Shown piece by piece: positions 22,686 to 35,036 of a DNA stretch of 64,000 nt. How positions within the stretch are numbered: the first letter of the stretch is position 1; the number at the start of each line of letters is the position of its first letter. The stretch spans positions 3,038,001 through 3,102,000 of the forward strand of contig CP126193.1 of assembly GCA_030272155.1 (NCBI GenBank), given 5' to 3'. The position numbers and the translations under genes were made by a program. Source of the stretch: Tetradesmus obliquus (lineage: Eukaryota; Chlorophyta; Chlorophyceae; Sphaeropleales; Scenedesmaceae). The notes beneath the pieces are model-generated. The model searched no databases. It was not told the DNA's origin and saw only the letters and a list, made by a program, of their open reading frames with translations.

Positions 22686-23161
22686 GAATTTGCGCACAGC
22701 TGGAGCTACCAGAGGCCGATCAGTCGCTGCTGTTGTAAAGGTCGGATACAAAATGATTGTTTATAACGTCAATGGCACAATTGGTTGGTGTCGAACAGCC
22801 TGGTGCCACACTGGTTGCTGCCTGGTGAGGCAACACTTGGCGCACAGCAAACGGCAAACACCTAGGCAAGCAACATAGAGCAACTGGTTTGACCTAAGCA
22901 GCAGCAGCTCTGACTTTCTTTGCACGAGTGGTGACACCTGGTTGATGACAAGGGCCTGGTGAACTGCCTGGGTGGAGCAGCTGGGCTGCAACGTCCCCGC
23001 CTCTTATGTAAAACGATCAATAGAAATAATACTTGCATCAGGTTTACCGAGCCTAACAATCTTGGCGCATCACGCTAGTACTGCCAGAAGCAATTGCAGT
23101 ACAAGCCACCCACTACACTCAGGCCCAGTGGTTGGGCCAGCAGCGGGTGACAAGCCACATC
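22686..23161. other. tandem intergenic region between AsnRS 5' end and OPR 3' end
   Basis: Presumably the AsnRS promoter and 5' UTR and the OPR 3' UTR. It has few triplet repeats and no recognisable coding sequence. Confidence 0.5.
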
Positions 23162-24077
23162 TCATAGCTCTGCAGCGCCGCTGCTGCTACGACTGTTTCC
23201 TTTTTGATTGCTGATCTCGCTCCTTGAGCCCTCAGGCAGTGAGGCTGTGTACCGCCTGCCATGCCTGCGCCGCCTGGCAAGTGCCCCTGGCGCCAGCACC
23301 TTCTGCGAGCTGCCAGCTGCACCAGCAGCAGCAGCAGCACTTGCAGGAAAGAACGTGTCATCATCTTCGTCATCCTCAGCGCCTACTCCTGCAGGAAAGA
23401 ACGTGTCATCGTCGTCATCATCTATACTTTGGTCTCCAACAGCCTCTGCGCCGTCAGCCGCTGCAGACGCACCTGCTGCTGCACGCGCCTGCTGCTGCTG
23501 GCCAAGGCTGCGTCTGCGTGCTGCTGCTTGTTGCCCAGGCTGCACCCTGCTGCTGCTGCTGCTGCTGCTGCCAGCAGCGTCCAGTGCAGTAGCTGCTGCT
23601 GCTGCTTCCTGCAAGCCTGGCTTGGCGCCGTGCTGCTTCCTGGACCTGCTTTTGCGGCTGCTGGTGCTGCCAACAGAGATGCTCAGGTTGCGAGCTGCAG
23701 CCGCTAGCGGATGCTCCCTGCAGCAGGCACACACAGCACATTGCGCGCGAGCAGTTCAGCAAGAGAAGACATTTTGATTATTATAAGCAATACAAACAAG
23801 TATGGACACACAGCCACATCAGCAGCTCAAGGGCACGAGCAAGCTAGAACGTCATTGAAAGCAGTGGCAGCAGCCTCACATGATGTCACTTTGATATCAT
23901 TATTGCTAGAGCTATCGATTGTTGCAGCACTTGCACGCAATATGTCACATTATGTCCTGACAAAAGCTACCCAGATATATGTGTGTGCTGGTCAGCAGCC
24001 GCACTCACTCGTGCAGGGTGAACTGCAGCTGGGCCAGGCAGCCCAACACAACACGGATGTCACCAGCACCCAAAGCA

Positions 24078-24113
<36 letters not shown>

Positions 24114-24222
24114 GCATCAGCTGCTGCTGCCCCTGAATCCATCTGCTGACTGCTGCTTTGCTGCTGCTCGTCCTCATCATTAGAGTCCAGTGAATGGCCC
24201 CTTGAGCCCTGCTCTGGAGACT

Positions 24223-24258
<36 letters not shown>

Positions 24259-26047
24259 CAGCAGCAGAAGCGCTGGACTTCTGCAGGCGCAGCTTAAGAT
24301 GCTGCATGTCGCCCCGCAGCTGCAGCAGCTGCTTCTGGTGCCGCAGCCACTGCTGCAGCAGCTGCCGCTGGTGCTGCTGGTGCCACTCCGCTTGCTGCTC
24401 ACTGTGCAGCGCCTGCTGCTGCTCCCGCAGCGCTTGCTGCTGCTGCCGCTGCTGCTGCTCCAGCTGCTGCACCTGCTGCAGCAGCTGCTGCCGCCGCTGC
24501 CGCACCTCCGCCGCTGCAACATCCGCCTGCTGCTGCAGCTGCAGCTGGTGCCGCGCTAGACCCCCGGCCACCTTCTTACCCCCACTGCTGCTGCTGCTGC
24601 CGTCAGGCTGCTGCTGCTGCTGCTGCCAGGCTGCTGGCAGCAGCTCTGCTGCTCTATCTGCCAGCGCGGCCAGCCATGCCTCAGGGGGCCTGTAGCGCAG
24701 CTTGCTGAGGGCCCACAGGCATGTGGTCACCTCCTGTGGCTGCATGTCAGGTGCTGCCAGGGCCATGACTGCTGTGGCCTGCCACATCCACTGCACTGGA
24801 GGCTGCAGTTGCAGCCGCGCCAAGCCATGCAGGGTGCCTGCAGCAAAGAAAAGAATCTGTCAGCATCTCGAGTCCTAGGCAGCAGCAGGAGCGCGTCACG
24901 CCACCAAGCAGGCAGCGCGACAGCAGCTGCAATCAGTCCAGCACCCCGTTCGCACACCAGATTGCACACTTCTCAGCCCCTGCTGCCCACCTGCCAGCTC
25001 GCGTGGCCTGAACCCTGCCACCTTGCTGTACATCTCTGCAAACAGCCGGCGCCGCCTGCCTCCTCACCCCTTGAACCCCAGCTCACCCACCCTAAACCCT
25101 GCTGCCTACCTGCCAGCTCGCCCGGCCTGAACCCCGCCAGCTTGCTGTACGTTTCCAGGAACAGCCGGTCCTGCCAGTCGCGTGGCGGCCGCCAGCGCAG
25201 CCGGCCCAGGCCCCACGCCAGCGCACACACGGAGGAAGGTGACAGGAAGAACAGCTGGCCGTACGACTCCGTGAAGAAGCTGCGGGGCAGGGGTAAACAA
25301 ATCCCGTAAGGCCAGCACAGAGTGTGAGGTATCATGTGCTTGCGGCACAGGAGGAGTGTGCGGCACACACCGAGGAAGGCGACAGGAAGAACAGCTGGCC
25401 GTACGAGTCCGTGAAGAAGCTGCAGGACACACAGCAAGGTAAGGTGAGGTGAGGCCAGCACAGAGAGTGAGGTACTGTGTGTTTGCAGGGCAGGAGGAGA
25501 GCAGAGAACGACAGAACAGCTGCCCTTACGAAGCCGTGAAGAAGCTGCGGGTGGTAGCATGCTGTGGTTGCCCAGACACAGCACAACAGCCACACCGATC
25601 AGCTGTGCCAGGCCCACGCCACACCCCTCACATCACAGCCCACGACAGCCCACCACAGCACATCACACCACAGCACAGCAGACCACAAACCACCACAGCC
25701 CACCACAGTACGGCCACTCACCGCTCTGCCACCCCGGCCGCGGCGCCACGCCCGCCACAGCCCACCACACCACAGCACAGCCACCAGCCCACCACAGCCC
25801 ACCACAGCCCACCACATCCCACCACAACACCACTCACCGCTCCCGCCAGCCCGGCCGTGGCGCCACGCCCAGCTGCCCCAAGGACCACGCCAGGCTGCCA
25901 AAGTCGCGCCCCGAGCAGAAGCGCAGCCGCTGCTGCAGCACCGCGTGGCAGCAGCGCTGCCAGGCCAGCGGCGGCGTCACGCCCTGCTTGGCGAGTGAAG
26001 CCAGCAGCTGCGCCCACTCGCGCGCCTTGAGGTGGACTGCAGCGGAT

Positions 26048-26080
<33 letters not shown>

Positions 26081-28402
26081 GTGAGTGCAGCGGATGCAGC
26101 AAGTGCACAAGAAACTTACTGAGTTGCTGGTGCTGTCTGGGGTTGGCATGCAAGGCAATGCTGCCAGCATTGACCACCTGGCCGTGGGGTGAAGCCGTTT
26201 TTGCACTGCAGTGCAACACAAGCAATACACCAAAGAAGATTAATTAAGGCAGCAGCAGCAGCATGGCGCGAAACAGCAGCAGCAGCAGCAGCAGCACTCA
26301 CTCCGCTGTGCAGCAACGGCAGCCAGCAGCCGCTCTGTGAAGCCCTTGGAGAAAGCCACGCCAGCAGCAGTCAGGCCCCACGCAATAGCCACCAGCTCAC
26401 GCGGCGAGCCAACATTGCTGCTGCTGCTGCTGCTGCCATTGCCGGCCAGCACGACTCTAGCCGCATGCATCAGCGCTAGCCGCCATGGCATGGGTGGCAG
26501 CAGGTGCCTGTGCAGTTACAAAGCGGCAGCGAAACGGCTTGAGTGTTCAGGTGTCAATGCAAGCAGCAGGCAGCATCCACCCAGAATGCAGGGGTGCAGA
26601 CATACAAGCAGCAGCATGCGTTGTGCTGGCAGCGGATTCCCTTGTCTGCACCGAATCCCTGGCCGCACGCTCTGATTAAGCACTGACACCTTCCTGCTGT
26701 GTACCTGCACAAACACTATGCCTGTTGTACCACCACCACAGACACCAGCAAAAAGGCACCCTCACCGCAGTTTGGCTGAGCCGGAAATCTTGCCAAGGGC
26801 CCAAGCAGCATTCGCCAAGTCAGCGCTGTTCGACTGCTGCTGCTGCAGCCCATCCAGTGCTGCCTGCTGCCAGCTGGCCATCCAAACCCTACTGGGAACA
26901 AGCTCCAGGCTTGCTACAGCCCACAGCATATTGCTCAGCGCCTGCGGAGATGCGCCGCATAGGGTTTGGGCCGAGCCGCGCCAAACCCTAGCTAGAACCT
27001 CCGGCTGGGGCGAGTAGCCGAGCACTGAAAAGGACCACAGGATGTTGGACAACGCCCGTGCACCCAGCAGCTGCTGCTCCAACACTCCGGCGCTGCTGCT
27101 TGCATCAGTCAGTGCTGCGGGCGCACCTCCGCTGCTGCTGTCCAGGCCATCTACTACCCCTGCTGCTGCTGCTGTTGTTGGTGTTGCTGCTGCCATGCGC
27201 CTGCCTAGCTCAGCAGCCAAGCTAGCCATCACATCCTCTCCAGGCCACAGCTGCAGCTGCCCCAGTGCCCACAGCACCTGGCTGTATGACACGGCACTAG
27301 CAGCAGCAGCAACAGCAGCAAAGGCCTCCACCCACAGCAGCGGCAGCGCGTCATCATTCGGAGTGTGGCTGAGCTTGGCAAAGCCCCACAACACATCTGA
27401 CAGGTGATTGGACAGCGGCCCTGGATAATGGCGAAACCTGCTGCTGCTGCTGCTGCTGCTGCTGGGTGCAGGCGGCAGTGCAGTGCTTTGCTGCACAGCA
27501 CCAGCACCAGCGCCAGCAGCAGGAAGCCCTGTCACATCCTCTGCGCTGCTGCTGCTGCTGCTGCTGTCAGCGTCACTGGCATCGCCTGCCTCTGCAGCCT
27601 CTGCTGCTCTCGCCAGCAGGCCCTGCATCATGTCTGACTGCTCACGCAGCAGAACGTCATGCACTGCTGCTGCGAGCTGCTCCAGAAAAGCCTCGAGCCC
27701 CACTGCTGATGCGCCTGCTGCTGCTGCTGCTGGCACCAGCAGGTCAGCTGGTGGTGCTGCAGCACCCCTGCTGCTGCTGCTGCCCAACATGTACTGCCTG
27801 TACCGCTGCTGCTGGTAGAGCTGCTGCTGCAACCGCCGCTGTTCTGCTGACTGCAAACGTGCCACCTGCATGCCGACAGAGTGTAGCACAGGTCATTCGG
27901 CAGTCCGACCAGAGCACACGCAAGCAGTTCAGCAGTGAGCATAGTTCTGGGCAGGTTGTCCTGCAGCTGTCTTACACAGCAACCACGATATGATCATGCA
28001 GCCAGATTGCACATATCTAGTGCGACCCCTTCGCTGCTGCTGCTGCTGCTACTGCTGGTGCTTCCAGTGTGCTGCACCAGCGCCTGCTGGCCTAATGCCA
28101 GCACCATCACACACAGCTCTTGCAACGGTACCCGCATATGCAGCCACATGACCCCGCTGCTGCTGCTGCTGCTGCTGCCGCCCCACCTGAACCACCATGG
28201 TGCTGATGTGTTTCAGTGTAAGCTGCTCCTTCCGGCCCTCCAGCAGCTGCTGCAGCTGCTGCCAACTGCCGGCCGCCTCCACCTGCTGCTGCAGCATCTG
28301 CCGCATCGCTACGCGGCTCACGCCTTGAGGCCGGCGAAGTGGGGGTGCTGATGGCTGCTGCTGCTGCTGCTGCTGCTGCTGCGGCTGTCCTATGCTAGTT
28401 TG

Positions 28403-28445
<43 letters not shown>

Positions 28446-28827
28446 GTGGTATGTTGCGGCGAGAGCATAGCTGGTGGCTGCCCTCCTGCTGCTACTGCTG
28501 CTGGTGGTAACTGTGGTTCAGCTTGGTCTGCTGCTGCAAAAGGGCAGCTGCAAAGTACACTAGCGTCAAGCTCAGGAGTGAAAGCAGAAAGCTGCATTGT
28601 AGGGCCATGGCCTATTTCTTGGACAGCATGTGACAGGTGCCGCTGCTGCTGCTGCTGCTGCTGCCACTGCTGCCGGCCTGCCGCAGGAAACATGTCTGAT
28701 GCTGCGGCGTGTGCGCAGCAGCTGGCCCTGCGCCTCACAGGCAGCTGCGGCTGCAGCGGGGCACACCAGCCACTCACATGCAGAGGCAGGGATTGCATTG
28801 CATTCAGGGACGCCCTGCTGCCGCCGC

Positions 28828-28866
<39 letters not shown>

Positions 28867-29059
28867 GGCACGCAGGCAGAATGGTACGCGTGCCTGACCG
28901 CACACAGCCTGTGGTGCATCCATGCTCAGCATGCACAAAAGGCTTCATCATGTGGCGGTTTCCTCCGTGCAGTGCTGCTGGGAGTGTTGAGTTAGGCGTC
29001 TGCTGCTGCAGCTGGGTGCACCACCCATGGTGCAGGCCACCAGCAGCAGCAGCCATCAA
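23162..29059 (-). CDS. octotricopeptide-repeat (OPR) organelle RNA-binding protein
   Basis: Exons in order: 29059-28187, 27865-26766, 26507-26302, 26036-25838, 25279-25110, 24837-24009, 23717-23162; 3933 nt, 1310 aa. About twelve degenerate repeats of about 38 residues are visible, with the OPR hallmark LWxLxxL followed by a PPPxW-like turn: LSNILWSFSVLGYSP, LSNMLWAVASLELVP, LVAIAWGLTAAGV, TPPLAW, FGSLAWSLGQLGVAPRPGW, VCALAWGLGRLRWRPPRDW, VTTCLWALSKLRYRPPEAW. OPR proteins bind specific plastid or mitochondrial RNAs and control their stability, processing or translation. The N-terminal about 290 residues are Ser/Gln-rich and may include a transit peptide. A Gln/Arg coiled region lies within the sixth exon. 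The C-terminus has no visible RAP domain but an acidic tail in which a D-run followed by TFFPA occurs twice. Target RNA is unknown. Confidence 0.85.
24970..25109 (-). repeat. echo of the OPR exon 5 3' end
   Basis: Bases about 24985-25040 (CACCTGCCAGCTCG...TTGCTGTAC) repeat the exon 5 end and donor at 25106-25150. Confidence 0.8.
25360..25556 (-). repeat. two echoes of the OPR exon 5 acceptor and 5' end
   Basis: The exon 5 start (25228-25285) recurs at about 25366-25428 and, more decayed, at 25495-25553. With the 3' echo, this 170-bp exon is flanked by copies of both of its edges. Confidence 0.85.
25600..25836 (-). repeat. CCACAGCCCA-type minisatellite with an exon 4 echo
   Basis: Some twenty decayed 5-10 bp units of CCACAGCCCA/CACCA fill this OPR intron. 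Embedded at about 25725-25762 is an echo of the exon 4 3' end (true end 25831-25875). Confidence 0.8.
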
Positions 29060-30224
29060 CCCTGGCCTCCAGGGTGACGTGCGGCTCCACCGTGATGCTT
29101 TACGAACAATAGCGTATACTTTGTAAGTTCAGTACGTTTTCTCTGCCGTGCTTCCTGACACCTATGTGGTGCACGAATGTGTTCCGTTGTTGGCAGATTC
29201 GAAGACGCACTCAGAGGCGAGAGTATGCGGCAAGTGTTTAATGAAAGCTTGCCTAAAACAGATATGAATGCCAAAAGTGTTGCTGAGCTGTGTGTATATG
29301 ACACGGTCACTGACCACCGGTCCCGCACATGTGCCACAGCAGCTGCATGCTCATCTGCACCAGCAACTCAGGTATTCGTTTATACAGCCGACAAAACGTG
29401 GCCCAGTAGATACATGGCCCACTTTGCAGTCAACTAGGCAGCAAAAGTGCTGCCAGTAAGGATCACTAGCAAGCACTGTTGCGCTAGGGTTCTGGCTGGC
29501 TGTGTTCCGGTCCCTGGCACTGCATGCATTGCGTGCTGCACTCCCTGAGCCCCACAGGTCAAAGGAATCCAGCATGTGACCTGCACATGTTAATTGCGAT
29601 GGGACATATTAACTCAAGCCGGGTGCACTGCCTCTTGATTGTCAAGCATGAGCATGTTGCTGACACCATGACGGCAGCCAAGCCTTGGCAGCCTGAGGCG
29701 GACAAGGCTATGGCATGGCCCTGAAGCGTGGCCGTGAGTAGTTCTGCCTGCCGCAGTACCCTTCATGCCCTCAGTTTGTATCCTACATTTTAGATGCTTT
29801 CCAGAAGCTCCTTCTGCTGCCAGGAATAGTAGTCAGGTCCCTGTCTGCATCAGTGCAGAATTATCAGTACTGAGTCTTTCACACTTCTTGGCAGCTGCTG
29901 CTGCCCAGACACTTGTGCACACAAAAGACAACCAAGTTTCACAGTCTCACACTTTGGCGTAGCAAGCAGCTGTACATTGCGTATCAAGCAAATGGATCAC
30001 ACTTCATGTGTACCCCTGCGCACACTCAATACACATAACTAGACTGTCCATCTTTACAGAACGCTCGCACATGCCTTGCAGCACCATATCTGTCGCAGCT
30101 ATACACAGCTATATACAAGTCAGCAATGATTGCTGCCTCTGGATGCAGCCAAGACAGCTGAGTCCGTTTTATCACCCATGCCCAAACCCAAGTCCAGTCT
30201 CACACCTAAACACGCAGCAATGCC
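29060..30224. other. tandem intergenic region
   Basis: Upstream of the OPR gene and downstream of the F-box-like gene, both minus strand. It has no CTG tracts and no recognisable coding sequence. It probably holds the OPR promoter near its left end and the 3' UTR of the next gene at its right. Confidence 0.5.
30054..30058 (-). terminator. candidate TGTAA polyadenylation signal
   Basis: Minus-strand TGTAA about 167 bases behind the F-box-like gene's stop codon. Confidence 0.35.
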
Positions 30225-30508
30225 CTACACGTCATCTTCTGCCTGCTCTCCTGCTGCACCATCCACAGCAGCACCAACCCCAGCAGCAGCAGCTGCAGCA
30301 GCCCCCACAGCAGCACCAGCAGCCGGCAGGTTCCATGCAGCCAGCTGAAGGTTGATGTGGTGCAGCAGCAGGTTGAGGCTGGCCCTGCAGGGCTTCAGGC
30401 TGGGGTTGGCTGGTGCCATCAGGCCTCTCAGGCCCGACACAAGCTCACACACCTCTGCCAGGCTGGGCCCTAGCTCAGTCTGAGATGACACTGAGGTGAC
30501 CTGCACCA

Positions 30509-30549
<41 letters not shown>

Positions 30550-31537
30550 GGCGCGGGATGAGGGTGGACATCCGCAGCTGGCTGTTGCTGCTGCTGCTGC
30601 TGCACAGCAGGGTCAGCGGCTGCTTGTGGTGCTGCAGCTGCTCCAAGCTCCAGCTGCTGCTGCTGCTGCTGCTGCTGCTGTGGCTGCTGTACAGCTGGCT
30701 GGGGTTCTAGCAGCACCACCTGCACGCCTGCCTCTGCTGCATCATCTTCATCATCATCCCATGCATTGAAGTCAGCAGCTGCTGGCTGCTGCTGTGCTGG
30801 CTGCCGCTGCAGCGCTGCGCGCCTGTTGCGCAGGTGCAGCTTCCAAGCAAACAGGCACACAAAGTTGGCCAGCCTCACGCAGTCCTCCTGCACTGCCTTG
30901 AGCACGTGTGGTGGTGTGCTGGACTGGTGTGTGACTGAGGCCAGGGCGGCCTGCACTGCTGCTGCCAGGTCCCTGATGCCATCTGGCGTACGCTGCAGCA
31001 CATGCAAAACAGGCAGGCAGAAAAGCTGGTAACCCGTCAAGTTCACCTCCGCCTGCAGCTCCATGTGCAGATATGTTGAGGCTCTTATGTTTCAACAGCT
31101 GTTGCTGTTTATCTGTTGGGTACCGGGCTGTTGATGGGCCGGTCCGTATGAGGCTGCTGTGCATGCGTGCAAGGATACTGCAGCTGCAGCTGCCACTCAG
31201 CAGGGCTGCCAGCCTGCCAGCAAGGCAGCTGCAGCCTGCAATACCTAGTCGAATGTGTTCTGCTTACCTGCAGCTGCTCTAGGATCTGCTCCTGAGCTGT
31301 GGCAGTGTCCAGCAGCTCCACCAGCTTGATCTCCTCCTGCAGGAACTGCCTGCGCTGCTGCAGGACTGTCCTGATGTGCTGTGCGCGAAGTCCGAGCCTG
31401 TGCCTTGAGGTTATGTAGGCTTGTCTCCTTTGGGCCGAAATTGCTGATAGTGTGGAGCAGCTAGCGCCCAAGTGGCATACATCCCGAGGTGAGAGGACAT
31501 CCAGGAGGATGCGCTGTATGTCATGACAGAGATCCAT
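30225..31537 (-). CDS. F-box-like polyQ protein
   Basis: Two exons, 31537-31268 and 31052-30225; 365 aa. The N-terminus (MDLCHDIQRILLDVLSPRD, then HLGASCSTLSAIS) has the spacing of an F-box, the SKP1-binding segment of SCF ubiquitin ligases, but lacks the usual Pro-Xaa-Glu start, so the call is tentative. A predicted helix with an EEIKLVELLDTAT..EQILEQLQ heptad-like pattern follows. The second exon has an ordered helical stretch (YQLFCLPVLHVLQRTPDGIRDL to ANFVCLFAWKLHLRNR), then an acidic DDDEDD patch, long polyQ runs and a closing helical segment ending in polyAla. No substrate-recognition repeat is visible. Function unknown. Confidence 0.6.
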
Positions 31538-32025
31538 GGCCGTGAGGATTGTGGAAGCTAGGAAAGGTTGCTTCGATGCTCAATGCACTTGGTTTGTGTC
31601 ACCACGAGACACGAATTGCCTCAAGTACGTAGAGCCCCCGGTTGCGCGGTAGCTGGCATGAAACATCAGGATGCTGACAATGGAATGCCTCGGAACACCT
31701 CAAGACAAATTTGTTTATGGTGTCAGCTAGCGAGGCTGACAGCCTTGCTGAGAGGGCCCAAGCGGAATGCATGGCCCTTGAACCCAATGACAGAATACGA
31801 AACAGTAATCAGACACGGGCAGGCACATCGACCTACGCACTGTGAATCGTCTTTCGAGCTTTAGAGCTGCGCTCAAAGGAGCAACTGGCGTGCACCGAGT
31901 TGACAGTTGAAGGGTCTTGTTGATGGCTGTGGATGGGTCGAAGCCCGAGCCGAACTGACGCAATATGTCTATTAGGGCACCGTAGACGTATTATTAAAGC
32001 AGTGGTGTGACTGAATTCTGCCGGT
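31538..32025. other. divergent promoter region
   Basis: A 488-bp gap between head-to-head genes (F-box-like on minus, coiled-coil on plus). It has little repeat content. It probably contains both promoters; no specific motif is claimed. Confidence 0.5.
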
Positions 32026-35000
32026 ATGGGAGATAAGGTTGACTTGCTGCAGCTGAAGGCTAGGCTTGAGAAGCTGGGCGTGCACATAGACGCTCCAGCA
32101 GTTTACAATGCATCTCCGAAGCGTGAGAAGCGTAGTGAAGCCGCTGGCTTGAAGGTGGGCCACCAAACTGAGCACGCCAGCAGCAGCGCTGCTCAGCTGC
32201 AGCAACGCTGACAGTCTGCACATTTTCCTATGCAGCAGGGAGCGGATACATTATGGGAGTCCCACTTGGACAGGTGTGCATCAATATTTGATGTTGGGCT
32301 TGCAGTGCCCACCAGCAGTAGTCTCAGTGTGGAGCACATCAGAACTGGCTGCAGTTCTGCCTTGCATGCCAGCGCAATTCAAAGCAGGACAGCTGCCCTG
32401 GCATCACAGTGTTTGCTCCTCGTCTACTTTCCCCATCCTGCAGAAGCAGCCACGAGGTAGCGCAACTGCTGGACAGGTGTAACCGCGTGCACCAAGCGCT
32501 GAACAAAAGCGCAGACACTGATGGGGAGGAACCGCCTGCGACAAAACCTATTGCTAACAAAGCAGCCGCAGCAGTGGCAGCAGCACGAGCTGCCGCAGCA
32601 GCAGCAGCTGGCACAAAACACAGTCGCACTGCAGCACGCAGGTGAGCGAGAAGGGCAGTACTTTGGAAGATTACTTGCTTGTAAGATGTGCAGCACACCG
32701 ACCATTGTAAGCACTCTGCAATGAGTCTTGCAAACAGTTGAGTCAATTGACTAGTCGCAAGTAGTGGCATGTAATCTACAGGTGGTTGAGGCACAGTGTG
32801 TTCCCTCTGTCAGCTTGCCGTGCCACTAAGGCTCAGCACTATTTTGCTGATCTGCAGTGCGTCCAGCAGCAGCAGCAGTGCTGCCGCTGCCGCAACAGCA
32901 GTCGCAGCAGCCGCAGCAGCTCGAGCAAGCCCCTCGAAAGACAGCAAGCTGCTGGTGAGGGCAGCTCAGAGACTGCTGCGCAATGCACAGGCCGAAGCAG
33001 AGCAAGTGGACCGCGCGCTAACAGTAGCAGCAGCTGCTGCGCCAGAGCGACAGGCGCCAGCAGCAGCAGCCATCAAGAAACCAAGTGCTGCTGTGTCAGC
33101 TGACAGAGGCAGTCCCTTGGCCACTGTGCTTGCACAGTACAAGGAGGCACAAGCAGCTTGGGCACAGGATAAGGTGCGAGCAAGCCTGCTGAAGTAAGCT
33201 CAGCGACAGCATGCAGCAGCAACTCGTTGTGCAGTGTTTGGATTTCTGCAGTGCCACCGCACGAACACTGCACTGTGACAACTGTGGCAGTCATGGCTGC
33301 CCAGTAAGAAGCCTGTATGCTGGTCGCTCCCCTGTTTGCACTACTTGGAACAGAACCCTGTAGCTGTTCACCTTGCACTTCCCTCCAACAAGCACTGTTC
33401 TGCCATGCTCAAACTCTGCTGTGCTTGACGACATTCCCACCAGGCCAAACTGCGCCGCGAGGCAGTGTCGTGCCGCAAGCAAGCCGGCAAGCTGGAGCTG
33501 GAGCTGGCCAAGCTGCAGCGGCTGCACCAGCACAAGACGCTGGACGTGTCCAGCCTGCGCGCAGCGCTCAAGGGCCGCGACCTGCTGCTGGAGGAGGCGC
33601 AGGCGCGCAGCCGGCAACTGGAGGAGGCGCTCGCAAAGTGAGCAATGGCTGCGCCAGCTGCATAGCTCAACATTGGAAATGGGTGCTTGCGGTAGGGTGT
33701 CCAATGGTGCCGATTGTTGCACAGGCGGCTGCCAGTGCAATGCAAAGCAGCTGACAGCACCTGGTGTCATCTAGGGCTGCTCAGAGCAAGAAATGCTGCT
33801 GTGGCCTCAGTGTTGTCATGGTGTGTTGTTGCGATGTTCTGTTTCCTCGCAGGTCGCAGGAGGTCGCTGCAGAGAAGCTGTGCAGCCTGGCTGCTGAGCG
33901 CGATGACCTGCAGGCGCTGCTGCTGGCAACACTGCAGCGGCTGGAAGGGGTGGAGGCAGTGGTGGCTGCAGCAGATGCAACATCTGCAGCTATGGAGGAG
34001 AAGGTGGGCCTTCTGGGGCGCAGTTGCACATGGATGCATCAGAATAGGGTGCTGCACAACGGCTTGCATTTTGACCTTTGTTGACTCCAGTTTAGCCGGT
34101 TGCAGTACTTTGTGCACACTCAGTGCCAGCAGCTCTTCTTTGCTCCTCTCAACGTGCACGGGGTGTTGCCAGCCAGTGGTGCTTGCAACAAGCTCACCTT
34201 GGCGCATGCCTGCTAGCACAACAGTTTCGTTCTGAGCGTGCACCATCACAGCTCAACAGGTATGCTGTGCTGATGCCTAGCTGTGTCCCACGGCTGCTGT
34301 GCCCAGGTGCGTGTGCTGGAAGGCGAGCGGCATGCAGCGCTTGAGCTGGCAGCAGCATCCAAAGCTGAGGTGGTGCAGCTGCAGGAGGCACAGCGCCGCC
34401 TGCAGTGGCAGAGTCAGCTGCTGGAGAAAATGAGCGAGGTGAGTACAGCCGTCCGTCAGTGTGTGGCGCTGTTTTGGTCGTCACTGCTGCAGCAGTGCCT
34501 ATCTTCATCCTCAACGCTTGTATTTTACTGTTGAGCAAGCCCAACACCAAGGCTGTCTCTCAACAATGCATTGTTGTCTGGTTCAAGCCTGGGAGGCATG
34601 CATGCAAGCCATGTGCTTTGAGCATCTCTTCACTGCTTGCTGGTGGGCTGACAGCTGCAGTTGTGACTGTGGTGTGGTCTGCCCAAACTGAGTGCCTGCT
34701 GTCTGCTTGCCTGTGACATCCCTGCTGCTGCTGTGGCTGCTGCAGGTCCAGCTGCGGCATAACAAGCGCAAGAGTGCAGCGATTAAGGAGCTGCTGTCGA
34801 CAGCAGGGACTGGCGAGCACAGCAGCGGAGGGGCAGCAGCTGGCAAGCACAGCAGTAGCAGCCCAAAGGCACAGGGCAAGCACCGCAGCCCTGGCAACCC
34901 CTCGCAGGTGCTGCAAGGTTTGTTGGATGAGCTGCTGGCAACAGATGATGATGAAGATGGTGATGGCAGCGCAGGTGCAGCAGGCAGGGGTGGCTTTGCA

Positions 35001-35036
35001 GACGACAGCACCTTGTTCAGCGAGTCAGTGCAGTAG
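32026..35036 (+). CDS. coiled-coil protein of unknown function
   Basis: Exons 32026-32154, 32236-32273, 32444-32641, 32858-33173, 33444-33637, 33853-34003, 34307-34438 and 34746-35036; 1449 nt, 482 aa, phases closing throughout. It begins MGDKVDLLQLKARLEKLGVH. Alanine-rich stretches in exons 3-4 are followed by long heptad-like helices (CRKQAGKLELELAKLQRL, RSRQLEEALAK, EKLCSLAAERDDLQALLL, VQLQEAQRRLQWQSQLLEK). The C-terminus is Ser/Gly-rich and then acidic (ATDDDEDGDG), ending DDSTLFSESVQ. I do not recognise the family; a structural or centrosomal/flagellar role is possible but only from the coiled coil. The second exon (38 nt) is the least certain because CAG acceptors are doubled there. Confidence 0.65.

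Noticed and set aside
25718-26233. 171-codon frame antisense or shifted relative to OPR exon 4
   Set aside because: The OPR reading in the other frame gives repeat motifs with correct splice phases; this frame is driven by the minisatellite.
28392-29126. 244-codon plus-strand frame rich in Leu/Cys runs
   Set aside because: This is the reverse reading of CAG/AGC tracts in the first OPR exon; poly-Leu/Cys runs are typical shadows of polyQ/polyS.
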